A stretch of DNA of 64,000 bases from positions 682,001 through 746,000 of the forward strand of contig NC_089180.1 in NCBI RefSeq assembly GCF_947507565.1, read 5' to 3'. Origin of the DNA: Oscarella lobularis (Eukaryota > Porifera > Homoscleromorpha > Homosclerophorida > Oscarellidae). Positions 1 through 14,700 of the stretch are shown piece after piece (position 1 is the first letter of the stretch; every line of letters starts with the position of its first letter). A program made the position numbers and the translations under genes. The notes beneath the pieces were generated by a model. The model made no database searches. It was not told where the DNA came from and was given only the letters and a program-made list of their open reading frames with translations.

Positions 1-540
1 CCTCAATTTGATATTTAGTCTTTTAGAATCAAGTTTAGGCCCTCAACTTCATATTTAGTCTTTCAGAATCAAGGTTTACGCCCTCAACTTCATATTTAGT
101 CTTTTAGAATCAAGGCTTACGCCCTCAACTTCATATTTAGTCCTTTAGAATCAAAGTTTTTGCCCTCAACTTCATATTTAGTCTTTTAGAATCAAAGTTT
201 AGGCCCTCAACTTCATACTTAGTCCTTTAGAATCAAAGTTTAGGCCCTCAATTTGATATTTAGTCCTTTAGAATCAAGTTTAGGCCCTCAACTTCATATT
301 TAGGTCCTTAGAATCAAAGTTTAGGCCCTCAACTTCATATTTAGTCTTTTAGAATCAAGTTTACGCCGTCAACTTCATATTTAGTCCTTTGGAATCAAAG
401 TTTAGGCCCTCAATATTATATTTAGTCTTTTAGAATCAAGTTTAAGCCCCCAACTTCTTATTTATTCCTTCAGAATCAAAGTTTCGGCCCTCAACTTCAT
501 ATTTAGTCCTTTAGAATCAAACTTTAGGCCCTCAACTTCA

Positions 541-1825
541 TATTTAGTCTTTCAGAATCAAAGTGTAGGCCATCAACTTCATATTTAGTCTTTTAGAATA
601 AAAGTTTATGCCCTCAGCTTCATATTTAGTCCTTTAGAATCAAGTTTAGGCCCTCAACTTCATATTTAGTCTTTTAGAGTCAAAGTTTAGTCCCTCAACT
701 TCATATTTAGTCCTTTAGAATCAAACTTTAGGCCCTCAACTTCATATTTAGTCCTTTAGAATCAAGTTTAGGCCCTCAACTTCATATTTATTCCTTCAGA
801 ATCAAAGTTTAGGCCCTCAACTTCATACTTAGTCCTTTAGAATCAAAGTTTAAGCTCTCAACTTCATATTTAGTCCTTGAGAATCAAAGTTTAGGCCCTC
901 AACTTCATATTTAGTCCTTCAGAATCAAAGTTTAGGCCCTCAACTTCATATTTAAGTCGTTAGAATCAACGTTTAGGCCTTCAACTTCATATTTAGTCTT
1001 TTGGAATCAAAGTTTAGGCCCTCAATTTTATATTTAGTCTTTTAGCATCACGTTTAGGCTCTCAACTTCATATTTAGTCCTTTGAATCAAAGTTTAGGCC
1101 CTCAACTTCATATTTTATCTTTTAGAGTCAAAGTTTTGTCCCTGAACTTCATATTTAGTCCTTTAGAATCAAACTTTCGGCCCTCAACTTCATATTTATT
1201 CCTTCAGAATCAAAGTTTAGGCCATCAACTTTATATTTAGTCCTTTAGAATCAAAGTTTAGGCCCTCAATTTGATATTTAGTCTTTTAGAATCAAGTTTA
1301 GGCCCTCAACTTCATATTTAGTCTTTCAGAATGAAGGTTTACGCCCTGAACTTCATATTTAGTCCTTTGGAATCAAAGTTTAGGCCCTCAATTTGATATT
1401 TTGTCTTTTAGAATCAAGTTTAGGCCCTCAACCTTATATTTAGGTCCTTAGAATCAAACTTTAGGCCCTCAACTTCATATTTAGTCTTTCAGAATCAAAG
1501 TGTAGGCCATCAACTTCATATTTAGTCTTTTAGAATAAAAGTTTATGCCCTCAGCTTCATATTTAGTCCTTTAGAATCAAGTTTAGGCCCTCAACTTCAT
1601 ATTTAGTCTTTTAGAGTCAAAGTTTAGTCCCTCAACTTCATATTTAGTCCTTTAGAATCAAACTTTAGGCCCTCAACTTCATATTTAGTCCTTTAGAATC
1701 AAGTTTAGGCCCTCAACTTCATATTTATTCCTTCAGAATCAAAGTTTAGGCCCTCAACTTCATACTTAGTCCTTTAGAATCAAAGTTTAAGCTCTCAACT
1801 TCATATTTAGTCCTTGAGAATCAAA
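541..1825. repeat. Local 937-bp higher-order duplication
   Basis: The order of variant units from about 541 to 890 is repeated from about 1478 to 1825 at an offset of 937 bp. This includes the GTGTAGGCC unit, the AATAAAAGTTTATG unit and the CCCTCAGC unit, and it diverges again near 890/1825. A similar 936-bp spacing separates the markers at 2403 and 3339. Confidence 0.8.
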
Positions 1826-4080
1826 CTTTAGGCCCTCAACTTCATATTTAGTCTTTTAGAATCAAAGTTTAGGCCCTCAATTTTATATTTAGTCTTTTAG
1901 CATCACGTTTAGGCTCTCAACTTCATATTTAGTCCTTTGAATCAAAGTTTAGGCCCTCAACTTCATATTTTATCTTTTAGAGTCAAAGTTTTGTCCCTGA
2001 ACTTCATATTTAGTCCTTTAGAATCAAACTTTCGGCCCTCAACTTCATATTTATTCCTTCAGAATCAAAGTTTAGGCCCTCAACTTCATATTTAGTTTTT
2101 TAGAATCAAAGTTTAGGCCCTCAATTTGATATTTAGTCTTTTAGAATCAAGTTTAGGCCCTCTACTTCATATTTAGCTTTTCAGAATGAAGGTTTACGCC
2201 CTCAACTTCATATTTAGTCCTTTGGAATCAAAGTTTAGGCCCTCAATTTGATATTTTGTCTTTTAGAATCAAGTTTTGGCCCTCAACCTTATATTTAGGT
2301 CCTTAGAATCAAAGTTTAGGCCCTCAACTTTATATTTAGTCTTTCAGAATCAAAGTGTAGGCCATCAACTTCATATTTAGTCTTTTAGAATAAAAGTTTA
2401 TGCCCTCAGCTTCATATTTAGTCTTTTAGAATCAAGTTTAGGCCCTCAACTTCATATTTAGTCTTTTAGAGTCAAAGTTTAGTCCCTCAACTTCATATTT
2501 AGTCCTTTAGAATCAAACTTTAGGCCCTCAACTTCATATTTAGTCCTTCAGAATTAAAGTTTAGGCCCTCAACTTCATATTTAGTTCTTTAGAATCAAAG
2601 TTTAGGCCCTCAACTTCATATTTTGTCTTTTAGAATCAAAGTTGAGGCTCTCAATTTGATATTTAGTCTTTTAGAATCAAGTTTAGGCCCTCAACTTCAT
2701 ATTTAGTCTTTCAGAATCAAAGTTTACGCCCTCAACTTCATACTTAGTCCTTTAGAATCAAAGTTTAGGCCTTCAACTTCATATTTAGTCCTTTAGAATC
2801 AAAGTTTAGGCCTCAACTTCATATTTAGTCCTTCAGAATCAAAGTTTAGGCCCTCAACTTCATATTTAGTCCTTTAGAATCAAAGTTTAGGCCCTCAATT
2901 TGATATTTAGTCTTTTAGAATCAAGTTTAGGCCCTCAACTTCATATTTAGTCTTTCAGAATCAAGGTTTACGCCCTCAACTTCATATTTAGTCTTTTAGA
3001 ATCAAGGCTTACGCCCTCAACTTCATATTTAGTCCTTTAGAATCAAAGTTTTTGCCCTCAACTTCATATTTAGTCTTTTAGAATCAAAGTTTTGGCCCTC
3101 AATTTGATATTTAGTCTTTTAGAATCAAGTTTAGGCCCTCAACTTCATATTTAGTCTTTCAGAATCAAGGCTTACGCCCTCAACTTCATATTTAGTCCTT
3201 TGGAATCAATGTTTAGGCCCTCAACTTGATATTTAGTTTTTAGAATCAAGTTTAGGCCCTCAACCTTATATTGAGGTCCTTAGAATCAAAGTTTAGGCCC
3301 TCAACTTCATATTTAGTCTTTTAGAATAAAAGTTTTTGCCCTCAGCTTCATATTTAGTCCTTTAGAATCAAGTTTAGGCCCTCAACTTCATATTTAGTTC
3401 TTTAGAATTAAAGTTTAGGCCCTCAACTTCATATTTAGTTTTTTAAAATTAAAGTTTCCGCCCTCAACTTCATATTTAGTCTTTTAGAATCAAAATTTAG
3501 GCCCTCAACTTCATATTTATTCCTTTAGAATCAACGTTTAGGCCTTCAACTTCATATTTAGTCTTTTAGAATCAAAGTTTAGGCCCTCAATTTTATATTT
3601 AGTCTTTTAGCATCACGTTTAGGCTCTCAACTTCATATTTAGTGCTTTAGAATAAGTTTAGGCCCTCAACTTCATATTTAAGTCGTTAGAATCAAAGTTT
3701 AGGCCCTCAACTTCATATTTAGTCCTTCAGAATCAAAGTTTAGGCCCTCAACTTCATATTTATTCCTTTAGAATCAAAGTTTAGGCCCTCATTTTGATAT
3801 TTAGTCTTTTAGAATCAAGTTTAGGCCCTCAACTTCATATTTAGTCTTTCAGAATCAAAGTTTACGCTCTCAACTTCATACTTAGTCCTTTAGAATCAAA
3901 GTTTAGGCCTTCAACTTCATATTTAGTCCTTTAGAATCAAAGTTTAGGCCCTCAACTTCATATTTAGTCCTTCAGAATCAAAGTTTAGGCCCTCAACTTC
4001 ATATTTAGTCCTTTAGAATCAAAGTTTAGGCCCTCAATTTGATATTTAGTCTTTTAGAATCAAGTTTAGGCCCTCAACTT

Positions 4081-6160
4081 CATATTTAGTCCTTTAGAAT
4101 CAAAGTTTAAGCTCTCAACTTCATATTTAGTCCTTGAGACTCAAAGTTTAGGCCCTCAACTTCATATTTAGTCTTTTAGAATCAAAGTTTAGGCTCTCAA
4201 TTCGATATTTAGTCCTTCAGAATCAAAGTTTAGGCCCTCAACTTCATATTTATGTCGTTAGAAGCAACGTTTAGGCCTTCAACTTCATATTTAGTCTTTT
4301 AGAATCAAAGTTTAGGCCCTCAATTTGATATTTAGTCTTTTAGCATCACGTTTAAGCCCTCAACTTCATATTTAGTCTTTCAGAATCAAGGTTTACGCCC
4401 TCAACTTCATATTTAGTCCTTTGGAATCAAAGTTTAGTCGCTCAATTTGAGATTTAGTCTTTTAGAATCAAGTTTAGGCCCTCAACTTCATATTTATTCC
4501 TTCAGAATCAAAGTTTAGGCCCTCAACTTCATATTTAGTCCTTTAGAATCAAAGTTTAGGCCCTCAACTTCATACTTAGTCCTTTAGAATCAAAGTTTCT
4601 CAACTTCATATTTAGTCCTTTAGAATCAAAGTTTAGGCCCTCAATTTGATATTTAGTCTTTTAGAATCAAGTTTAGGCCCTCAACTTCATATTTAGTCTT
4701 TCAGAATCAAGGTTTACGCCTTCAACTTCATATTTAGTCCTTTGGAATCAAAGTTTAGGCCCTCAATTTGATATTTAGTCTTTTAGAATCAAGTTTAGGC
4801 CCTCAACCTTATATTTAGGTTCTTAGAATCAAACTTTAAGCCCTCAACTTCATATTTAGTCTTTCAGAATCAAAGTGTAGGCCATCAACTTCATATTTAG
4901 TCTTTTAGAATAAAAGTTTATGCCCTCAGCTTCATATTTAGTCCTTTAGAATCAAGTTTAGGCCCTCAACTTCATATTTAGTCGTTTAGAGTCAAAGTTT
5001 AGTCCCTCAACTTCATATTTAGTCCTTTAGAATCAAACTTTAGGCCCTCAACTTCATATTTAGTCCTTTAGAATCAAGTTTAGGCCCTCAACTTCATATT
5101 TATTCCTTCAGAATCAAAGTTTAGGCCCTCAACTTCATATTTAGTCCTTTAGAATCAAAGTTTAGGCCCTCAACTTCATACTTAGTCCTTTAGAATCAAA
5201 GTTTAAGCTCTCAACTTCATATTTAGTCCTTGAGAATCAAACTTTAGGCCCTCAACTTCATATTTAGTCCTTCAGAATCAAAGTTTAGGCCCTCAACTTC
5301 ATATTTAAGTCGTTAGAATCAACGTTTAGGCCTTCAACTTCATATTTAGTCTTTTAGAATCAAAGTTTAGGCCCTCAATTTTATATTTAGTCTTTTAGCA
5401 TCACGTTTAGGCTCTCAACTTCATATTTAGTCCTTTGAATCAAAGTTTAGGCCCTCAACTTCATATTTTATTTTTTAGAGTCAAAGTTTTGTCCCTGAAC
5501 TTCATATTTAGTCCTTTAGAATCAAACTTTCGGCCCTCAACTTCATATTTATTCCTTCAGAATCAAAGTTTAGGCCCTCAACTTTATATTTAGTCCTTTA
5601 GAATCAAAGTTTAGGCCCTCAATTTGATATTTAGTCTTTTAGAATCAAGTTTAGGCCCTCAACTTCATATTTAGTCTTTCAGAATGAAGGTTTACGCCCT
5701 GAACTTCATATTTAGTCCTTTGGAATCAAAGTTTAGGCCCTCAATTTGATATTTTGTCTTTTAGAATCAAGTTTTGGCCCTCAACCTCATATTTAGGTCC
5801 TTAGAATCAAAGTTTAGGCCCTCAACTTTATATTTAGTCTTTCAGAATCAAAGTGTAGGCCATCAACTTCATATTTAGTCTTTTAGAATAAAAGTTTATG
5901 CCCTCAGCTTCATATTTAGTCCTTTAGAATCAAGTTTAGGCCCTCAACTTCATATTTAGTCTTTTAGAGTCAAAGTTTAGTCCCTCAACTTCATATTTAG
6001 TCCTTTAGAATCAAACTTTAGGCCCTCAACTTCATATTTAGTCCTTTAGAATCAAAGTTTAGGCAATCAACGTCATATTTAGTCTTTTAGAATCAAAGTT
6101 TAGGCCCTCAATTTGATATTTAGTCTTTTAGAATCAAGTTTAGGCCCTCAACTTCATATT
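4081..6160. repeat. Segmental duplication inside the satellite, source or partner copy
   Basis: About 2.1 kb of satellite that reappears at 9691-11770 with a constant offset of 5610 bp. Unit-specific markers all shift by exactly that amount: a truncated unit reading AAAGTTTCTCAACTTC (near 4596 and 10206), the GTGTAGGCCATC unit (5853 and 11463), and the AGGCAATCAACGTC unit (6061 and 11671). The match ends near 6160/11770. Confidence 0.88.
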
Positions 6161-9100
6161 TAGTCCTTTAGAATCAAGTTTAGGCCCTCAACTTCATATT
6201 TATTCCTTCAGAATCAAAGTTTAGGCCCTCAACTTCATATTTAGTCCTTTAGAATCAAAGTTTAGGCCCTCAACTTCATACTTAGTCCTTTAGAATCAAA
6301 GTTTAAGCTCTCAACTTCATATTTAGTCCTTGAGAATCAAACTTTAGGCCCTCAACTTCATATTTAGACCTTCAGAATCAAAGTTTAGGTCCTCAACTTC
6401 ATATTTAAGTCGTTAGAATCAACGTTTAGGCCTTCAACTTCATATTTAGTCTTTTAGAATCAAAGTTTAGGCCCTCAATTTTATATTTAGTCTTTTAGCA
6501 TCACTTTTAGGCTCTCAACTTCATATTTAGTCCTTTGAATCAAAGTTTAGGCCCTCAACTTCATATTTTATCTTTTAGAGTCAAAGTTTTGTCCCTGAAC
6601 TTCATATTTAGTCCTTTAGAATCAAACTTTCGGCCCTCAACTTCATATTTATTCCTTCAGAATCAAAGTTTAGGCCCTCAACTTTATATTTTGTCCTTTA
6701 GAATCAAAGTTTAGGCCCTCAATTTTATATTTAGTCTTTTAGAATCAAGTTTAGGCCCTCAACTTCATATTTAGTCTTTCAGAATCAAGGTTTACGCCCT
6801 CAACTTCATATTTAGTTCTTTGGAATCAAAGTTTAGGCCCTCAATTTGATATTTAGTCTTTTAGAATCAAGTTTAGGCCCTCAACCTTATATTTAGGTCC
6901 TTAGAATCAAACTTTAGGCCCTCAACATCATATTTAGTCTTTCAGAATCAAAGTGTAGGCCATCAACTTCATATTTAGTCTTTTAGAATAAAAGTTTATG
7001 CCCTCAGCTTCATATTTAGTCCTTTAGAATCAAGTTTAGGCCCTCAACTTCATATTTAGTCTTTTAGAGTCAAAGTTTAGTCCCTCAACTTCATATTTAG
7101 TCCTTTAGAATCAAACTTTAGTCCCTCAACTTCATATTTAGTCCTTTAGAATCAAGTTTAGGCCCTCAACTTCATATTTATTCCTTCAGAATCAAAGTTT
7201 AGGCCCTCAACTTTATATTTTATCTTTTAGAGTCAAAGTTTTGTCCCTGAACTTCATATTTAGTCCTTTAGAATCAAACTTTCGGCCCTCAACTTCATAT
7301 TTATTCCTTCAGAATCAAAGTTTAGGCCATCAACTTCATATTTAGTCCTTTAGAATCAAAGTTTAAGCTCTCAACTTCATATTTAGTCCTTGAGACTCAA
7401 AGTTTAGGCCCTCAACTTCATATTTAGTTATTTAGAATCAAAGTTTAGGCTCTCAATTCGATATTTAGTCCTTCAGAATCAAAGTTTAGGCCCTCAACTT
7501 CATATTTATGTCGTTAGAAGCAACGTTTAGGCCTTCAACTTCATATTTAGTCTTTTAGAATCAAAGTTTAGGCCCTCAATTTGATATTTAGTCTTTTAGC
7601 ATCACGTTTAAGCCCTCAACTTCATATTTAGTCTTTCAGAATCAAGGTTTACGCCCTCAACTTCATATTTAGTCCTTTGGAATCAAAGTTTACGCCCTCA
7701 ATTTGAGATTTAGTCTTTTAGAATCAAGTTTAGGCCCTCAACTTCATATTTATTCCTTCAGAATCAAAGTTTAGGCCCTCAACTTCATATTTAGTCCTTT
7801 AGAATCAAAGTTTAGGCCCTCAACTTCATACTTAGTCCTTTAGAATCAAAGTTTCTCAACTTCATATTTAGTCCTTTAGAATCAAAGTTTAGGCCCTCAA
7901 TTTGATATTTAGAATCAAGTTTAGGCCCTCAACTTCATATTTAGTCTTTCAGAATCAAGGTTTACGCCCTCAACTTCATATTTAGTCCTTTGGAATCAAA
8001 GTTTAGGCCCTCAATTTGATATTTAGTCTTTTAGAATCAAGTTTAGGCCCTCAACTTTATATTTAGGTCCTTAGAATCAAACTTTAGGCCCTCAACTTCA
8101 TATTTAGTCTTTCAGAATCAAAGTGTAGGCCATCAACTTCATATTTAGTCTTTTAGAATAAAAGTTTATGCCCTCAGCTTCATATTTAGTCCTTTAGAAT
8201 CAAGTTTAGGCCCTCAACTTCATATTTAGTCTTTTAGAGTCAAAGTTTAGTCCCTCAACTTCATATTTAGTCCTTTAGAATCAAACTTTAGGCCCTCAAC
8301 TTCATATTTAGTCCTTTGGAATCAAGTTTAGGCCCTCAACTTCATATTTATTCCTTCAGAATCAAAGTTTAGGCCCTCAACTTCATATTTAGTCTTTTAG
8401 AATCAAAGTTTAGGCCCTCAACTTCATACTTAGTCCTTTAGAATCAAAGTTTAAGCTCTCAACTTCATATTTAGTTCTTGAGAATCAAACTTTAGGCCCT
8501 CAACTTCATATTTAGTCCTTTGGAATCAAGTTTAGGCCCTCAACTTCATATTTATTCCTTCAGAATCAAAGTTTAGGCCCTCAACTTCATATTTAGTCCT
8601 TTAGAATCAAAGTTTAGGCCCTCAACTTCATACTTAGTCCTTTAGAATCAAAGTTTAAGCTCTCAACTTCATATTTAGTTCTTGAGAATCAAACTTTAGG
8701 CCCTCAACTTCATATTTAGTCCTTCAGAATCAAAGTTTAGGCCCTCAACTTCATATTTAAGTCGTTAGATTCAACGTTTAGGCCTTCAACTTCATATTTA
8801 GTCTTTTAGAATCAAAGTTTAGGCCCTCAATTTGATATTTTGTCTTTTAGAATCAAGTTTTGGCCCTCAACCTTATATTTAGGTCCTTAGAATCAAAGTT
8901 TAGGCCCTCAACTTTATATTTATTCCTTCAGAATCAAAGTTTAGGCCCTCAACTTCATATTTAGTCCTTTAGAATCAAAGTTTAGGCCCTCAACTTCATA
9001 CTTAGTCCTTTAGAATCAAAGTTTAAGCTCTCAACTTCATATTTATTCCTTGAGAATCAAACTTTAGGCCCTCAACTTCATATTTAGTCCTTCAGAATCA

Positions 9101-9690
9101 AAGTTTAGGCCTTCAACTTCATATTTAGTCTTTCAGAATGAAGGTTTACGCCCTGAACTTCATATTTAGTCCTTTGGAATCAAAGTTTAGGCCCTCAATT
9201 TGATATTTTGTCTTTTAGAATCAAGTTTTGGCCCTCAACCTTATATTTAGGTCCTTAGAATAAAAGTTTAGGCCCTCAACTTTATATTTAGTCTTTCAGA
9301 ATCAAAGTGTAGGCCATCAACTTCATATTTAGTCTTTTAGAATAAAAGTTTATGCCCTCAGCTTCATATTTAGTCCTTTAGAATCAAGTTTAGGCCCTCA
9401 ACTTCATATTTAGTCTTTTAGAGTCAAAGTTTAGTCCCTCAACTTCATATTTAGTCCTTTAGAATCAAACTTTAGGCCCTCAACTTCATATTTAGTCCTT
9501 TAGAATCAAAGTTTAGGCCCTCAACGTCATATTTAGTCTTTTAGAATCAAAGTTTAGGCCCTCAATTTGATATTTAGTCTTTTAGAATCAAGTTTAGGCC
9601 CTCAACTTAATATTTATTCCTTCAGAATCAAAGTTTAGGCCCTCAACTTCATATTTAGTCCTTGAGAATCAAAGTTTAGGCCCTCAACTT

Positions 9691-11770
9691 CATACTTAGT
9701 CCTTTAGAATCAAAGTTTAAGCTCTCAACTTCATATTTAGTCCTTGAGACTCAAAGTTTAGGCCCTCAACTTCATATTTAGTCTTTTAGAATCAAAGTTT
9801 AGGCTCTCAATTCGATATTTAGTCCTTCAGAATCAAAGTTTAGGCCCTCAACTTCATATTTATGTCGTTAGAAGCAACGTTTAGGCCTTCAACTTCATAT
9901 TTAGTCTTTTAGAATCAAAGTTTAGGCCCTCAATTTGATATTTAGTCTTTTAGCATCACGTTTAAGCCCTCAACTTCATATTTAGTCTTTCAGAATCAAG
10001 GTTTACGCCCTCAACTTCATATTTAGTCCTTTGGAATCAAAGTTTAGGCGCTCAATTTGAGATTTAGTCTTTTAGAATCAAGTTTAGGCCCTCAACTTCA
10101 TATTTATTCCTTCAGAATCAAAGTTTAGGCCCTCAACTTCATATTTAGTCCTTTAGAATCAAAGTTTAGGCCCTCAACTTCATACTTAGTCCTTTAGAAT
10201 CAAAGTTTCTCAACTTCATATTTAGTCCTTTAGAATCAAAGTTTAGGCCCTCAATTTGATATTTAGTCTTTTAGAATCAAGTTTAGGCCCTCAACTTCAT
10301 ATTTAGTCTTTCAGAATCAAGGTTTACGCCCTCAACTTCATATTTAGTCCTTTGGAATCAAAGTTTAGGCCCTCAATTTGATATTTAGTCTTTTAGAATC
10401 AAGTTTAGGCCCTCAACCTTATATTTAGGTCCTTAGAATCAAACTTTAAGCCCTCAACTTCATATTTAGTCTTTCAGAATCAAAGTGTAGGCCATCAACT
10501 TCATATTTAGTCTTTTAGAATAAAAGTTTATGCTCTCAGCTTCATATTTAGTCCTTTAGAATCAAGTTTAGGCCCTCAACTTCATATTTAGTCGTTTAGA
10601 GTCAAAGTTTAGTCCCTCAACTTCATATTTAGTCCTTTAGAATCAAACTTTAGGCCCTCAACTTCATATTTAGTCCTTTAGAATCAAGTTTAGGCCCTCA
10701 ACTTCATATTTATTCCTTCAGAATCAAAGTTTAGGCCCTCAACTTCATATTTAGTCCTTTAGAATCAAAGTTTAGGCCCTCAACTTCATACTTAGTCCTT
10801 TAGAATCAAAGTTTAAGCTCTCAACTTCATATTTAGTCCTTGAGAATCAAACTTTAGGCCCTCAACTTCATATTTAGTCCTTCAGAATCAAAGTTTAGGC
10901 CCTCAACTTCATATTTAAGTCGTTAGAATCAACGTTTAGGCCTTCAACTTCATATTTAGTCTTTTAGAATCAAAGTTTAGGCCCTCAATTTTATATTTAG
11001 TCTTTTAGCATCACGTTTAGGCTCTCAACTTCATATTTAGTCCTTTGAATCAAAGTTTAGGCCCTCAACTTCATATTTTATCTTTTAGAGTCAAAGTTTT
11101 GTCCCTGAACTTCATATTTAGTCCTTTAGAATCAAACTTTCGGCCCTCAACTTCATATTTATTCCTTCAGAATCAAAGTTTAGGCCCTCAACTTTATATT
11201 TAGTCCTTTAGAATCAAAGTTTAGGCCCTCAATTTTATATTTAGTCTTTTAGAATCAAGTTTAGGCCCTCAACTTCATATTTAGTCTTTCAGAATGAACG
11301 TTTACGCTCTGAACTTCATATTTAGTCCTTTGGAATCAAAGTTTAGGCCCTCAATTTGATATTTTGTCTTTTAGAATCAAGTTTTGGCCCTCAACCTCAT
11401 ATTTAGGTCCTTAGAATCAAAGTTTAGGCCCTCAACTTTATATTTAGTCTTTCAGAATCAAAGTGTAGGCCATCAACTTCATATTTAGTCTTTTAGAATA
11501 AAAGTTTATGCCCTCAGCTTCATATTTAGTCCTTTAGAATCAAGTTTAGGCCCTCAACTTCATATTTAGTCTTTTAGAGTCAAAGTTTAGTCCCTCAACT
11601 TCATATTTAGTCCTTTAGAATCAAACTTTAGGCCCTCAACTTCATATTTAGTCCTTTAGAATCAAAGTTTAGGCAATCAACGTCATATTTAGTCTTTTAG
11701 AATCAAAGTTTAGGCCCTCAATTTGATATTTAGTCTTTTAGAATCAAGTTTAGGCCCTCAACTTCATATT
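9691..11770. repeat. Segmental duplication inside the satellite, second copy
   Basis: Partner of 4081-6160 at +5610 bp. Near-identity over about 2 kb, against the ordinary divergence of neighbouring units, points to recent unequal exchange or an assembly duplication. Confidence 0.88.
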
Positions 11771-14700
11771 TATTCCTTCAGAATCAAAGTTTAGGCCCTC
11801 AACTTCATATTTAGTCCTTTAGAATCAAAGTTTAGGCCCTCAACTTCATATTTAGTCCTTCAGAATCAAAGTTTAGGCCCTCAACTTCATATTTAGTCCT
11901 TTAGAATCAAAGTTTAGGCCCTCAATTTGATATTTAGTCTTTTAGAATCAATTTTAGGCCCTCAACTTCATATTTAGTCTTTCAGAATGAAGGTTTACGC
12001 CCTCAACTTCATATTTAGTCTTTTAGAATCAAAATTTAGGCCCTCAACTTCATATTTATTCCTTTAGAATCAACGTTTAGGCCTTCAACTTCATATTTAG
12101 TCTTTTAGAATCAAAGTTTAGGCCCTCAATTTGATATTTAGTCTTTTAGCATCACGTTTAGGCTCTCAACTTCATATTTAGTCCTTTAGAATAAGTTTAG
12201 GCCCTCAACTTCATATTTAAGTCGTTAGAATCAAAGTTTAGGCCCTCAACTTCATATTTATTCCTTTAGAATCAAAGTTTAGGCCCTGATTTTGATATTT
12301 AGTCTTTTAGAATCAAGTTTAGGCCCTCAACTTCATATTTAGTTTTTCAGAATCAAAGTTTAGGCCCTCAACTTCATATTTATTCCTTTAGAATCAAAGT
12401 TTAGGCCCTGATTTTGATATTTAGTCTTTTAGAATCAAGTTTAGGCCCTCAACTTCATATTTAGTCTTTCAGAATCAAAGTTTTCGCTCTCAACTTCATA
12501 CTTAGTCCTGTAGAATCAAAGTTTAGGCCTTCAACTTCATATTTAGTCCTTTGGAATCAAAGTTTAGGCCATCAACTTCATATTTAGTCTTTTAGAATAA
12601 AAGTTTATGCCCTCAGCTTCATATTTAGTCCTTTAGAATCAAGTTTAGGCCCTCAACTTCATATTTAGTTCTTTAGAATTAAGGTTCAGGTCCTCAACTT
12701 CATATTTAGTTTTTTAAAATTAAAGTTTCCGTCCTCAACTTCATATTTAGTCTTTTAGAATCAAAATTTAGGCCCTCAACTTCATATTTATTCCTTTAGA
12801 ATCAACGTTTAGGCCTTCAACTTCATATTTAGTCTTTTACAATCAAAGTTTAGGCCCTCAATTTTATATTTAGTCTTTTAGCATCACGTTTAGGCTCTCA
12901 ACTTCATATTTAGTGCTTTAGAATAAGTTTAGGCCCTCAACTTCATATTTAAGTCGTTAGAATCAAAGTTTAGGCCCTCAACTTCATATTTAGTCCTTCA
13001 GAATCAAAGTTTAGGCCCTCAACTTCATATTTATTCCTTTAGAATCAAAGTTTAGGCCCTGATTTTGATATTTAGTCTTTTAGAATCAAGTTTAGGCCCT
13101 CAACTTCATATTTAGTCTTTCAGAATCAAAGTTTACGCTCTCAACTTCATACTTAGTCCTTTAGAATCAAAGTTTAGGCCTTCAACTTCATATTTAGTCC
13201 TTTAGAATCAAAGTTTAGGCCCTCAACTTCATATTTAGTCCTTCAGAATCAAATTTTAGGCCCTCAACTTCATATTTAGTCCTTTAGAATCAAAGTTTAG
13301 GCCCTCAATTTTATATTTAGTCTTTTAGAATCAAGTTTAGGCCCTCAACTTCATATTTAGTCTTTCAGAATCAAGGTTTTCGCCCTCAACTTCATATTTA
13401 GTCTTTTAGAATCAAAATTTAGGCCCTCAACTTCATATTTATTCCTTTAGAATCAACGTTTAGGCCTTCAACTTCATATTTAGTCTTTTAGAATCAAAGT
13501 TTAGGCCCTCAATTTGATATTTAGTCTTTTAGCATCACGTTTAGGCTCTCAACTTCATATTTAGTCCTTTAGAATAAGTTTAGGCCCTCAACTTCATATT
13601 TAAGTCGTTAGAATCAAAGTTTAGGCCCTCAACTTCATATTTAGTCCTTCAGAATCAAAGTTTAGGCCCTCAACTTCATATTTATTCCTTTAGAATCAAA
13701 GTTTAGGCCCTCAATTTGATATTTAGTCTTTTAGAATCAAGTTTAGGCCCTCAACTTCATATTTAGTCTTTCGGAATCAAAGTTTACGCTCTCAACTTCA
13801 TACTTAGTCCTTTAGAATCAAAGTTTAGGCCTTCAACTTCATATTTAGTCCTTTAGAATCAAAGTTTAGGCCCTCAACTTCATATTTAGTCCTTCAGAAT
13901 CAAAGTTTAGGCCCTCAACTTCATATTTAGTCCTTTAGAATCAAAGTTTAGGCCCTCAATTTGATATTTAGTCTTTTAGAATCAAGTTTAGGCCCTCAAC
14001 TTCATATTTAGTCTTTCAGAATCAAGGTTTACGCCCTCAACTTCATATTTAGTCTTTTAGAATCAAAATTTAGGCCCTCAACTTCATATTTATTCCTTTA
14101 GAATCAATGTTTAGGCCCTCAACTTCATACTTAATCCTTTAGAATCAAAGTTTAGGCCTTCAACTTCATATTTAGTCCTTTAGAATCAAAGTTTTGGCCC
14201 TCAACTTCATATTTAGTCCTTTAGAATCAAACTTTAGGCCCTCAACTTCTTATTTAGTTTTTGAGAATCAAAGTTTATGCCCTCAACTTCATATTTAGTC
14301 CTTTAGAATCAAAGTTTAGGCCCTCAATTTGATATTTAGTTTTTTAGAATCAAGTTTAAGCCCTCAACTTCATATTTAGTCTTTCTGAATCAAGGTTTAC
14401 GCCCTCAACTTCATATTTAGTCCTTTGGAATCAAAGTTTAGGCCCTCAATTTGATATTTAGTCTTTTAGAATCAAGTTTAGGCCCTCAACTTCATATTTA
14501 GTCCTTCAGAATCAAAGTTTAGGCCCTCAACTTCTTATTTAGTCTTTGAGAATCAAAGTTTATGCCCTCAACTTCATATTTAGTCCTTTAGAATCAAAGT
14601 TTAGGCCCTCAATTTGATATTTAGTCTTTTAGAATCAAGTTTAGGCCCTCAACTTCATATTTAGTCTTTCGGAATCAAAGTTTACGCTCTCAACTTCATA